Below, piece by piece: positions 51,932 through 60,970 of a DNA stretch of 64,000 nucleotides; the first letter of the stretch is position 1, and each line of letters begins with the position of its first letter. The notes beneath the pieces are model-generated. The model made no database searches and had not been told where the DNA came from. It saw nothing but the letters and a program-made list of their open reading frames with translations. The translations under genes and the position numbers were made by a program. The DNA is from Paenibacillus tyrphae. Lineage in GTDB: Bacteria; Bacillota; Bacilli; Paenibacillales; NBRC-103111. The stretch is from contig NZ_JNVM01000030.1 of NCBI RefSeq assembly GCF_000722545.1, forward strand, positions 28,818 through 92,817, in the 5' to 3' direction.

Positions 51932-54900
51932 TTATATTTTGCCTAAGCCGAGCAACAGCCGATAAATCATGGCCGCCGCCTGAGCACGAGAGGAAGGCTC
52001 GTTGCCGGCGAATCTGGTTTCTTCCACTCCGTTAATGATGCCTTTATCGAATGCATAGGCTACGGAGGACCGCCCTTTCGGGGGAAGATTGTCGATATCC
52101 TTGAAAGGAAGCTCGATGTTCACGCCTGAAAGCTCAATTCCCAGAGCCTCCACCAGCATGAAAACCGCTTCTTCGCGGGTGAGCGGCTGTCGAGCGCCCT
52201 CTTCTTGGGCACGCTGGCGCCAATCCGCTTCTTTTCCCAATACCCGGTCCAGCATGACCGCAAATTCGGCCCGCGTGACGGAATCGTCGGGAGCGAACGA
52301 ATCATCCGTTTTCCCTGCAATCACATGTTGAGAGGCAAGAATCTCCATCTCATTCCGTCCCCAATGCCCGGCTATGTCGACAAACGTTCGGTGATATTCC
52401 AATGCCGCATAAGAGCCTGGGCGGGAAAGGGTGACAACGAGCCTGTCGCCGCTGTGGGTCGACGCTTTGTCAAAGCTCCAGCCGGTTTCCGTGTCTCTAC
52501 GGTACGCCCCCGTTTTTTGCCCTGCGGCTGTTTTGCCGTCGAGCTTTAAGGTAAGGGAAATCGGCTGGCCGAAGACATCATTAGAATGGTAGATGGATAC
52601 GATCGGTGAAACCATAGTCGCGCTTCCCGCCGCCATCGGACGAACGCCGCCTAACCCTTCGGTGCTGACGGCCAACTTGATTTTCAGACCTTCCTTAGTT
52701 CTAAAGTCTGAAAGCGCAGCATTCGGAATTTCGATAGCGAAAGAGCTGCCGTTAATCATCATCCGCTTGCCTGAGGCCAGTAAACGATCGGTGGTGGCCG
52801 GGTCCAGTTCAACGGTGACGGAATGAAATTTGGTCAGGCTGACGGAAGTTAAATTCATCGTTGCGGCTTCCGTTTTTCCCTTGGCCAATTGGCGCTCCAT
52901 TTCATCCTTGGAGATGGAAATGACTGCCGTCTCCATTCCGTTATTCGACGCTGCCTTTAAGTAACCGATAAGTCGGCCATCGTCCATGATTTTCAGGCGA
53001 TCCTCCACCTTTGGTCCGGCGGTAAATGACGACGGCGGCAGAGCCGGGGCCGATTCAGAGTCTGATTCCGAATCCGGTTCCGGTTTTGGTTCCGGCTTCG
53101 GCTCGGGCTTCGGCTCGGGCTTCGGTTCAGGTTTCGGTTCCGGCTGTGGCCGTGTTTCGCTTTCCACCGTAACTGCAGCCGATGTTGAAGCTCCGGCATA
53201 GGTTATAAAAATAGTCGTTTGTCCCGCCTTGATCCCGCGAACGAGGCCCGTCTGATCGACAGAAGCGATTTTGTCATCCGAAGACGTGAAATTCAGCCCT
53301 GAAGTCACGGGAATCGTCTTAAAGCCTCCGTTCGAATACACATCCGAATAGACGCTGGAATACACGGAGGCCGTCACGCTTAGCCGGACTGTGTCGCCCT
53401 CTTTCAACACCGCTTGGGAAGGAGTGACGGCGATGGAGGCCACACCCGGAGGCGGATCGACCGGAACGCCGGTGATTTTGTTGATTTTGGCCCGAATCAT
53501 GAAGTTACCGACCGTCGTCGAACGAGACCATTGATCGCCGTCCTTTTTCCAAGAACGTCTGAAGTTTTCACGGTTATCGTCAACGGACAAGCCGGGAACA
53601 TCCGGGTACACTCCGGTTTGCAGGTAGGCTATATAAAAGTCGCCGTTAAGAATGACCGGGTTTTGGAAAGCGACGTCGGTCCATGTACCGTCTGTTTTGG
53701 CTGTTCCGTCATAAGGTCCCGCGACCATTTTCCCCGGGATGCCATCGATCGGATCGGCTTCATAGATCGCATATTGGAAGCGGGTTCCTCCCGGTACCGG
53801 CCAACCTTCGTTCCAAAAGAAGAAGCGCGCCCCCGTCACCTGCGAAGGGCCGTCCGCCGTCATCCGCACCGCATAGCCGTTCCCGGCGACGTGATACGCA
53901 AGTGCGTTATCCGCCTTGCCGCTATCGTATGCCAGCTCATTCGGAGTACCGGTAAATGATTGCAGTCTTACAGGTTGGACGAGCGTTTGATCTCCCTGCA
54001 CATGAATCGGCGTGTTTTCGGATAAGTAGCCGAGCGCGGAAATCAGCAGGGTATAATCGCCTTCATACGCTTCCATGGAAAACGCTCCCTGGGCATCGGT
54101 AATTGCAGGTTCCGTACGAAGGTCCTCCATCGTTCTGACATTGGCGCCTACAATCGGTTTTCCTGTCTGCCGATCGGTAATTTGCCCTGTAATCCGTCCC
54201 TTAGCCAAAGGTTGCAGATGGAAGTCCGCCTTGACGGTGCGGTCCTTTTGAATGCTGACCGTCCGGGTTACGGGACGATAACCGTAAGCTTCGACATGCA
54301 GCGTGTAGTCTCCGGGCGGGTGTTTCAGCGTATACCGGCCGGTTCCCGTCACAGTTTTCGTCGAGCGGTCCGTCTCAAGCACCGTGACGGTAGCGTCGGC
54401 GGGCAGGGAAGACGCTGCTGCGTCGCTGCTCTGCAAGGAAAAGCTCTTCGTAGCGCGCATGGCTTGCAAAGAAGGCCTGAAGCCCGATCGCGCCGGCTGC
54501 TCGTCATCGTTGGCGTTAGCCTGGCTTGCCGATTTCGATTTGACCGGAGGCGTTTCCCTTACTTCGAAATCGTCGATGTACCATCCTGCGCTGCCTATCG
54601 AATTTTTGCTGATAAGATGAAAACGCACCTTGATCTTGTGCCCGACATAGTTGCCTAGACCAATTTCTTCCAAGTACCAAAATCTTGTCGGCTGCTTTGG
54701 ATATTGAGCGATTTTGTCCCATGTCGCGCCGTTATCCTTGCTGACTTCGACGTACGCTTTATCGAATTCGTCCAAATCATGCCACTGCTGAAAATAGACC
54801 GAGGCGTGCTGCGCCCGAGTCAGATCGATTTCAGGGGAGATCAGGCTTTGGTCGCTGTTCTTCGCAAGCTCCTTCGACAGTCCGGTTCCCCATACATTCG

Positions 54901-57715
54901 GCCCCGAAACGGCGGCCTTGGGCCCGCGAGCCAGATTGGGCACGCCCCGCTCCCACTGGTCGTTGTCTCCGCTGTGCGTCCAGCCGTTGTCATCGGGTCC
55001 GTTAAAGTCGTCGGCGAATAGTTCTTTGCCGGCCGTGAAGGTCCAGGACACTTCGTTCGACGGCTCGCTTAGAACGTTGCTTTGGGTTCGGGTTTTAACC
55101 GTATAGTAATAAGTGCCTTTTTGCGGTGTCGGCAGCTCCCCGTAATTTTGCGAGCGGCTTGTTCCGACCTCCTGATAATTGCCGCCCGGCTGTGTGGAGC
55201 GGTATATGACGTATTCTTTAATTTTTCCTTCCGGCGCTTTGTCCCACTCGACGATCACTCTTCCCGGCGTGTTGCTTCTTATCTTGACGTGAGGCGCCGG
55301 GGGCGGGGCCGTTTCCGGACCGATCAGTTCCAGATTGTCGATGTACCATCCGAAATCGCTGCCGTATTCGCCGTTCAAATTAAAGGCGACAAACACCTGC
55401 TGACCGGCATAAGCCGATAAATCGAGGTAATCGGTTTTCCAGCCGTAGCTTTGAAAGTCAAAGTTCTTGACCCGATCGAAGGCAAAGCCGGTTTTGCTGG
55501 AAGCAATGAAAATCTCGGCCTTATCGAAAATCGCGTTCATCCAGTTTCCTAGTTTGTACCAATGTGTGAAGGATAATATCGTATGCTGGCCGTCTCTTAA
55601 GTCGATTAGGGGCATCACGACGAAGCTTTTGGTTCCGACGGGATATTTGCCGTCCAGTTTCGTAGCGAGCACCTTGGTGCCGGAATAGGCTTTGCCGGGA
55701 CCGCTCGTCGGCGTTCCCCATTCCCAGATTCCGGTATCGCCCCCAAATTCAAAGCCTTGGATATGTTCTTCGAAATTTTGCTTATAACCGAGCTTGACGC
55801 CTTCGGAGATTTCGATGGACCAAACCGTCGTTTCCGTAGTATTCCCGCCAAAATCCGTCGCGCGAATCTTATAGTCTACGCCGGGAACCGTCAGCAGCGA
55901 TTTCGGAATATCGGCTTCATACTGGCCGTCCTTCGCATTGCCCGACACGAGCTTCATCGGAACGGATGTCCAATCGTCCGCGCCCTTCGCCCGAACCGAC
56001 ACTTCCGCGCCGGTTATGCCCGTTTGGTCTTTGACGCCTGCGGCAACGGTCAGATCCATCACGTTAAAAGCCAGCGGAATAGGCGTATGTGCGATAACCG
56101 GCAGATCGGCATCCTTCCCGTCGATCGAGATTATGCCTTCCACGGTGCCGATCCCTTGCTGCAAGGACGATATGGCATTCAAGGCGTTGATCAGCCCCCA
56201 TCCGAAGCCGTTACTGGGAACTTGGGGATAGTCGTTGTCCGTTAGCGGAACCGCCGTTTCCTTTAAAATCGCTTCCACTTGATCGGCGGTTAACGAATGG
56301 TTGGCCTGCAGCAGCAGGGCGGCTACCCCGGCGGTATGAGGACTTGCCATGGACGTGCCGTTTAAAGATTTGTACCCGCCCCCGGGCACGGAAGAGCGGA
56401 TGCTTACGCCCGGCGCCGCCACTTCCGGTTTCACCGTACCGTAAGGCGAAGGTCCGCGCAGAGAGAAAGCGGCCAGTTGATTCTGGTAATTGACGGCTCC
56501 GGTGGAGAACGATTCGGGATAATTAGCCGGAGCGGTAACGGAACCCGGTCCGCCGTTATTGTCCGGAGGCTTCGTATTTCCCGCAGAGAAAAAGGCCATG
56601 ATGTTGGCTGCCCGCCACGACTTGACGATGTCCCGGAAAAATTCGTTTTTTCCTGCCGGAATATTCCCCCAGGAATTGTTCACGATATCGGGAGCCAATT
56701 CGGGGTGCGCATTGCCGTGCTTATCCTTCGGCGCCAAAATCCATTCGCCGGCATCCAAAATGGCCGAATCCGTCGTTTGGCCGTTCGAATCGAATACTCG
56801 GGCGGCCATCCATTTGGCCTGCGGCGCTACCCCGATCTTATTGGCGCCTTCCGGATCGGAGCCGACCATGGTGCCCATTACGTGAGTGCCGTGGCCGTCG
56901 CCGTCGTAGGGCAGCTTTTTCATTTCGAGCGTGGCGTCATACCAGTTCAATTCCGGGCTAACGATATTTCCTTGCGCATCGAAGCCCCTCCATTTTCGTT
57001 GGAGCGCGGGATGGGTATAATCGACGCCCGAGTCCATATTCGCCACGACGATTCCCGTTCCGTCAAAACCCATTTGCCAAGCTTGCGGAACGTTGATATT
57101 TTTCAGGTTCCAAGGGACGTTGTCGGAGCCGGCCGGTTGCGGCAGGGCACGTCCGTCCGCTTGCTCCGGCGCCTTATTCAACTGGTATACCTGGTTCGGC
57201 AGCACCTTTTCCACATCGGGGCGGGAGGCGATTTGCTCCATGACCTCTTTGGTGCTCGTGACCGCCATCGCGTTTACGATGAAATAATTTTTATAGTCCT
57301 TGACTTGTCCGTTTTTTTCCATTCGTTCCAGGTCGCTTGAGATGTCGGCTTGGGCACGGTCCGCCGTATCCTGCAGCGTATGTATAACCGTATTTCTGAC
57401 GGAGGATTTCCGTTTGGCGGACGTTTCTTTCATGATTGAGGATCGCTGTCGGGCTTGGGTGGAGATCCGCTCGACATCGACCTGCTCTTTAAATTTCACA
57501 AGATAGGAGACGAAAGCGTCTTGATCAAATGACTCTTGGAGCTGTGCATCGATTTTCACTGCCGCCGTATGGAGTCTGCGCTCATCAGGCAATGGCCGAG
57601 CCGCCGATTCCGTGTTATTGGCATTCGCCATCGCGAAGCCGGCAGGGGATGATGAAAAAAGAATAAAGAAAGCAAGCACGAAATTAAACCACTTAGGTAC
57701 GATTTTAAAATACAC
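51932..57715 (-). CDS. Giant cell-surface subtilisin-like serine protease with SLH domains
   Basis: A 1927-residue exoprotein. A signal peptide (residues 1-30) and an I9-type propeptide (about 60-165) precede the S8 domain with Asp228 (MDSGVDYTHP), His275 (DGHGTHVMG), the oxyanion Asn in DIVNNSWGN, and Ser455 (NGTSMASPH). Then follow two jelly-roll-type modules of the immune-inhibitor-A kind (about 645-805 and 899-1057) flanking a fibronectin III repeat (about 808-895). Two carboxypeptidase-regulatory-like repeats lie at about 1105-1248, a further beta domain at 1253-1415, a Big_2 domain at about 1422-1518, a PEPK linker (1522-1548), an unknown domain, and two to three degenerate SLH motifs (about 1778-1927) for anchoring to the cell wall. 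GTG 57715 has AGGAGG 10 bases upstream. Confidence 0.93.
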   Translation of the reverse strand: MYFKIVPKWFNFVLAFFILFSSSPAGFAMANANNTESAARPLPDERRLHTAAVKIDAQLQESFDQDAFVSYLVKFKEQVDVERISTQARQRSSIMKETSAKRKSSVRNTVIHTLQDTADRAQADISSDLERMEKNGQVKDYKNYFIVNAMAVTSTKEVMEQIASRPDVEKVLPNQVYQLNKAPEQADGRALPQPAGSDNVPWNLKNINVPQAWQMGFDGTGIVVANMDSGVDYTHPALQRKWRGFDAQGNIVSPELNWYDATLEMKKLPYDGDGHGTHVMGTMVGSDPEGANKIGVAPQAKWMAARVFDSNGQTTDSAILDAGEWILAPKDKHGNAHPELAPDIVNNSWGNIPAGKNEFFRDIVKSWRAANIMAFFSAGNTKPPDNNGGPGSVTAPANYPESFSTGAVNYQNQLAAFSLRGPSPYGTVKPEVAAPGVSIRSSVPGGGYKSLNGTSMASPHTAGVAALLLQANHSLTADQVEAILKETAVPLTDNDYPQVPSNGFGWGLINALNAISSLQQGIGTVEGIISIDGKDADLPVIAHTPIPLAFNVMDLTVAAGVKDQTGITGAEVSVRAKGADDWTSVPMKLVSGNAKDGQYEADIPKSLLTVPGVDYKIRATDFGGNTTETTVWSIEISEGVKLGYKQNFEEHIQGFEFGGDTGIWEWGTPTSGPGKAYSGTKVLATKLDGKYPVGTKSFVVMPLIDLRDGQHTILSFTHWYKLGNWMNAIFDKAEIFIASSKTGFAFDRVKNFDFQSYGWKTDYLDLSAYAGQQVFVAFNLNGEYGSDFGWYIDNLELIGPETAPPPAPHVKIRSNTPGRVIVEWDKAPEGKIKEYVIYRSTQPGGNYQEVGTSRSQNYGELPTPQKGTYYYTVKTRTQSNVLSEPSNEVSWTFTAGKELFADDFNGPDDNGWTHSGDNDQWERGVPNLARGPKAAVSGPNVWGTGLSKELAKNSDQSLISPEIDLTRAQHASVYFQQWHDLDEFDKAYVEVSKDNGATWDKIAQYPKQPTRFWYLEEIGLGNYVGHKIKVRFHLISKNSIGSAGWYIDDFEVRETPPVKSKSASQANANDDEQPARSGFRPSLQAMRATKSFSLQSSDAAASSLPADATVTVLETDRSTKTVTGTGRYTLKHPPGDYTLHVEAYGYRPVTRTVSIQKDRTVKADFHLQPLAKGRITGQITDRQTGKPIVGANVRTMEDLRTEPAITDAQGAFSMEAYEGDYTLLISALGYLSENTPIHVQGDQTLVQPVRLQSFTGTPNELAYDSGKADNALAYHVAGNGYAVRMTADGPSQVTGARFFFWNEGWPVPGGTRFQYAIYEADPIDGIPGKMVAGPYDGTAKTDGTWTDVAFQNPVILNGDFYIAYLQTGVYPDVPGLSVDDNRENFRRSWKKDGDQWSRSTTVGNFMIRAKINKITGVPVDPPPGVASIAVTPSQAVLKEGDTVRLSVTASVYSSVYSDVYSNGGFKTIPVTSGLNFTSSDDKIASVDQTGLVRGIKAGQTTIFITYAGASTSAAVTVESETRPQPEPKPEPKPEPKPEPKPEPKPEPDSESDSESAPALPPSSFTAGPKVEDRLKIMDDGRLIGYLKAASNNGMETAVISISKDEMERQLAKGKTEAATMNLTSVSLTKFHSVTVELDPATTDRLLASGKRMMINGSSFAIEIPNAALSDFRTKEGLKIKLAVSTEGLGGVRPMAAGSATMVSPIVSIYHSNDVFGQPISLTLKLDGKTAAGQKTGAYRRDTETGWSFDKASTHSGDRLVVTLSRPGSYAALEYHRTFVDIAGHWGRNEMEILASQHVIAGKTDDSFAPDDSVTRAEFAVMLDRVLGKEADWRQRAQEEGARQPLTREEAVFMLVEALGIELSGVNIELPFKDIDNLPPKGRSSVAYAFDKGIINGVEETRFAGNEPSSRAQAAAMIYRLLLGLGKI
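53073..53149. repeat. Tandem 12-base repeat encoding the PEPK linker
   Basis: About six imperfect copies of a 12-base unit (reading GGTTCGGGCTTC-like on the plus strand) lie inside the subtilase gene. On the minus strand they encode PKPE repeats, a cell-wall spanning linker. Length variation between strains is expected through slippage. Confidence 0.85.
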
Positions 57716-57874
57716 TCTCCCATGTCCTCCTGTATTGTTTGATTAGAAACAGAACAAATTGTACTACACAAAAATTTTTTCGTAAATACAAATATTTTGC
57801 ATCAATGCAAAATAAGCTGTGGAACCAAGTCAGACATCCCCCTAAATCAGGTAAAAAAAATGGTTAGTTTTCTA

Positions 57875-57934
57875 TTGACAGGTTAGATTATCCATTATAA
57901 AATACCAATCAGAGATCACTTGAACAAATGTTCA
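57875..57934 (+). promoter_or_regulatory. Promoter and operator of the TetR-export operon
   Basis: A perfect TTGACA (57875-57880) and TAAAAT (57898-57903) are 17 bases apart. Just after the expected start lies a perfect 14-base palindrome, TGAACAAATGTTCA (57921-57934). Three GTTCAAA copies then follow at a regular pitch of about 14 bases between 57929 and 57960, ending shortly before the ribosome binding site. This is a probable autoregulatory operator for the TetR protein encoded next. Confidence 0.7.
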
Positions 57935-57978
57935 AAACAAACGTTCAAAATCATGTTCAAATCGAAAGGGAGGTCTTC

Positions 57979-58593
57979 ATGAAACCGGAAGCGCAGGGAA
58001 AAGACGTCAAGCTGAAAATATTGAACGCCGCCAAGAAGCTGTTCGCAAAAAAAGGCTTCGAGGGCACGACGGTACGGCAGATTTGCGATGAAGCGGGAGT
58101 GGCGCTGGCTCTGGTGTCTTATCATTTCGGCGGCAAGGAGAACGTGTTCTACGCACTGTTCGAAACGTTCGCCCCGGCGTTCCTGGTAGCGGAATATGAG
58201 TTGGAGGATCCAGTACATGATTTGCAAGCGTTTGTCCGTGAGTTTGCGCTCTTCCGCTTGGCGGAGCCGGAGCTGATCAATATCCTTCAGCAGGAAGTCA
58301 TGATGGAGAGCCCGCGGCTGGAGAAGCTTCAGTCGATCATCTACGTACTGTGGCGGCAACTGCGTCTCATTCTTGAAGCGGGCAAAACTAAAGGGCAGTT
58401 CGAGTTCGATTCGACCCGCCATACGGTGCATTTTATCGTAGGTACGCTCGTGTTTTCGCGCAGCAGCCCGTTTCTGGATCCCGTATTTCAGGACGAGCAC
58501 GAATCGAACCAGCCTACGGCGGCCGAGACCGAGAAAATGGTTGTGGAACTGACAACCAAATTCATTTTGAACGGAATCAAAAGCAAGATATAG
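57979..58593 (+). CDS. TetR/AcrR family transcriptional regulator
   Basis: A 204-residue regulator. The helix-turn-helix is LKILNAAKKLFAKKGFEG and TTVRQICDEAGVALALVSYH, followed by the family marker FGGKENVFYALFETF. The C-terminal ligand domain is all helical (VHDLQAFVREFALFRLAEPE, LINILQQEVMMESPRLEKL) and resembles the CecR/YbiH group. It presumably represses its own operon through the palindrome at 57921. ATG 57979 has GGGAGG upstream; the frame upstream overlaps the operator and is not coding. The membrane-fusion gene follows after 36 bases. Confidence 0.9.
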   Translation: MKPEAQGKDVKLKILNAAKKLFAKKGFEGTTVRQICDEAGVALALVSYHFGGKENVFYALFETFAPAFLVAEYELEDPVHDLQAFVREFALFRLAEPELINILQQEVMMESPRLEKLQSIIYVLWRQLRLILEAGKTKGQFEFDSTRHTVHFIVGTLVFSRSSPFLDPVFQDEHESNQPTAAETEKMVVELTTKFILNGIKSKI

Positions 58594-58629
58594 AGAGAAA
58601 AGAAGCATCGGGAGAGGGGAACGGAGGAA

Positions 58630-59835
58630 ATGAAGAAACAAGTGGCGGCGATCGTCGTATTGGCATTAGCGCTCAGCGGAGGAGGCTGGATGCTGGCGGC
58701 GCAGGGCAAGGATGCGGTAACGCTGGCTTCTTCCAATAAAGGAAGCATTCTAACGGCAGAGCAGGTGAATGTTTCATTTCAAGGCGTCGGCGGTAAAATC
58801 ATCGATCTGCCGATCAAAGAGGAACAGGCGGTGCGCAAGGGCGACGTGCTGATGACGCTCGATCCGACGGATATCGACCTGCAGCTCCGCAAAGCGCAGG
58901 CCGATGTGGAGGTTACGACCTTAAAGATCAAGCAGGCGGAAGACGGCATCCAAGTCGCCCAAGGCAAGCTGGGCAATGCGGTGAAGCAGGCGCAGCTCGG
59001 CTTGTCGCAGGCGGAGACGCAGGAGGCGCAGGTGGCGGACGGCGCGAGAAGCGAAGATATCGAACGGCAGAAGCTTGCCGTTGCGGCTTCGGAGGAAGCC
59101 TACACGCATGCGCTCAAGCTGTACAACCAACTGCTCAATACCGAGGAGGCGTACGATAATAATCCGTATTCGTACAAGGATCACCGCGATGCGGTCGAGA
59201 ATGCGCGCAGCCAGGTAACGACGCTGGAGAATGCGAGAAACCAGCAGAAGGCGGTTCTGGATAAAATGCTTGCCGGCGCTACGGATAAAGAACGCAAGCT
59301 GGCGGCGCTGCAAGCGGACCGCGCCAAGGCGGTCGTCGAGCAGCAGCAGCTCGCCGAGGGCGATATCTCGAATCAGCGGATCGGCATTGAGGCGCTGAAC
59401 AAGCAGCTGGAGCAATTGAACATTTTGATGGAATCGCTGAAGGTGCAGAAGGACCGCTTCACGCTGCGCGCTCCGGGTGACGGCAAAGTGGTCAAAATCA
59501 TGCCGAAGACGGGCGAGAACGTCGGCTCCGGGATGCCGGTCGTCGTATTGGAAACGGGCAAGCTCTATTACGACTTGTATGTCGATGAGCGCCAAGTCGG
59601 CAAGTTCCAGGCCGGCTCCGCTGTTCCAACGCATTTTGCCGCACTGCCGGACAAGGTGGAGGGCAAAGTCCAGTTCGTTACGGCCGCGCCGCAATTCGCC
59701 GCGCTTCGCATGAGCCGGGAGAAAGGTACCGCGGATTTGAACTCGTTCCAAGTGCGTATCTACGTAGAGCGGACCGACAAGCTGCTGCCGGGCATGACAG
59801 CGGAGGTACATGTCGATGAAATCCCTGCTCGATGA
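58630..59835 (+). CDS. HlyD-type membrane-fusion/adaptor protein
   Basis: A 401-residue protein with an N-terminal membrane anchor (about residues 4-24), a split biotinyl-lipoyl-like beta domain (VNVSFQGVGGKIIDLPIKEE, and again LRAPGDGKVVKIMPKTGENV) flanking a long alpha-helical coiled coil (about 85-265, rich in Ala, Gln and Glu), and a C-terminal beta-barrel. This is the architecture of adaptor proteins of export pumps. It overlaps the start of the permease gene by 20 bases. In Gram-positives such adaptors reach across the wall zone; the cargo here is unknown. Confidence 0.88.
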   Translation: MKKQVAAIVVLALALSGGGWMLAAQGKDAVTLASSNKGSILTAEQVNVSFQGVGGKIIDLPIKEEQAVRKGDVLMTLDPTDIDLQLRKAQADVEVTTLKIKQAEDGIQVAQGKLGNAVKQAQLGLSQAETQEAQVADGARSEDIERQKLAVAASEEAYTHALKLYNQLLNTEEAYDNNPYSYKDHRDAVENARSQVTTLENARNQQKAVLDKMLAGATDKERKLAALQADRAKAVVEQQQLAEGDISNQRIGIEALNKQLEQLNILMESLKVQKDRFTLRAPGDGKVVKIMPKTGENVGSGMPVVVLETGKLYYDLYVDERQVGKFQAGSAVPTHFAALPDKVEGKVQFVTAAPQFAALRMSREKGTADLNSFQVRIYVERTDKLLPGMTAEVHVDEIPAR

Positions 59836-60970
59836 AACGAAATATGCGCTATCCGGCAAATTCGTTCTGGCGATTCTGATCGCTCCGCTGATCGTGGCAG
59901 CACTTTTCGGCTACATGTTCAAGAACGGTCAAATCAACGAAGCGCCGATGGCGGTCGTCGATGAAGACAACAGCTTGTACAGCCAGCAGTTTATCGACAA
60001 GGTGAACGCGTCCCAATATCTCAACGTCGTGGACGTGTTCCACGAGGCGATCCCGCCGGAAAAGCTGATGGCCAATGAAAAATATATGGTTGTCATGTAT
60101 CTGCCGCGGGGAATGGAGCAGTACCGTTTCCAAGGGAAGCAAATTAATATAGGCCTGCTTATCGACAACTCGATGCCGTCGGCTATCGGGAACATACGTT
60201 CCGGTATGCAAGAGCTGATTACAATCGAGAACACGACGCTGTCCGTAGGCAAGCTGAAGGTAATGGGACTCGGCGACGATGCGGCGATGGGGATTGCCTC
60301 CCCGCTCTCGCTGCAGCAGCGGCTGCTGTTTAACCCGACCTCCGATTTTATAGGCTTTATGGTCATCGGCTTCGTCAATGTGGTGGCTCTGGGGATTACC
60401 GCTATCGCCGGGGCATCCATCGTCCCCCGTCTGCGGGTGGAGGGCCGGCTGGAGGAGGCGCTTCGTTCGCCGATCGGGCTCTGGTCGCGCGTGCTGCCGT
60501 ACGCGGTGATCTCCTGCATCAGCTTGATGCTGGCCTTCGGACTTCTGAAGCAGCTTGGCGGGCTGAGATTTGTTGGGAATCCGCTGGAATTTCTGGTTCC
60601 GCTGCTGCTCTATACGCTGACGGTCACGCTGATGGGCATGGTCGTGGGCTGGACGGCGGCGGACCCGTCGAAGGTGGCGCTTCGCACCTATGCGATTGTG
60701 TACCCGTCCTTTATGCTGTCAGGTGTGCAGGTGGCCACAATTATATTCCCTGGGCCGATTCAAGCGGTCAGCAACATGCTGCCTTTGACCTGGCTGTTCA
60801 AATTCATTCGGGGCATAGGCTACCGCGGCGGCGCGCTTGAATATTTCGCAAGGGAACTCGGTGTATTTATCGTGATGATCGGTGTGATGTCGCTTGCCGT
60901 CGGTTTGCTGACGATGTGGGAGACGCGCCGGGTTAAAGTAAATTCAACAGTGGGAGAGGTTGCAGCATGA
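59816..60970 (+). CDS. ABC-2-type permease without a neighbouring ATPase
   Basis: A protein of about 384 residues of the YhgE/YadH-like ABC-2 family. The N-terminal helix (FVLAILIAPLIVAALFGYMF) is followed by a large external domain (about 30-165) and five helices in the last 210 residues, with the conserved GITAIAGASIVPRLRVEGRLEE-type region and LPLTWLFKFIRGIGYRG. ATG 59816 is 8 bases after GGAGGT; ATG 59810 is too close. ABC-2 permeases need an ATPase, and none is in the operon. The stop codon overlaps the next start (ATGA). It probably exports a small molecule or a polymer with the adaptor upstream. Confidence 0.85.
   Translation: MKSLLDETKYALSGKFVLAILIAPLIVAALFGYMFKNGQINEAPMAVVDEDNSLYSQQFIDKVNASQYLNVVDVFHEAIPPEKLMANEKYMVVMYLPRGMEQYRFQGKQINIGLLIDNSMPSAIGNIRSGMQELITIENTTLSVGKLKVMGLGDDAAMGIASPLSLQQRLLFNPTSDFIGFMVIGFVNVVALGITAIAGASIVPRLRVEGRLEEALRSPIGLWSRVLPYAVISCISLMLAFGLLKQLGGLRFVGNPLEFLVPLLLYTLTVTLMGMVVGWTAADPSKVALRTYAIVYPSFMLSGVQVATIIFPGPIQAVSNMLPLTWLFKFIRGIGYRGGALEYFARELGVFIVMIGVMSLAVGLLTMWETRRVKVNSTVGEVAA

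Noticed and set aside
53073..53149. Possible CRISPR-like tandem repeat
   Set aside because: The repeats are contiguous 12-base units without spacers and encode the Pro-Glu-Lys linker of the subtilase.
57556..57771. A 71-codon frame overlapping the subtilase start, with ATG next to AGGAGG
   Set aside because: It runs out of frame through the subtilase signal peptide, and its spacing to the ribosome binding site is too short; its sequence past the hydrophobic part is not protein-like.
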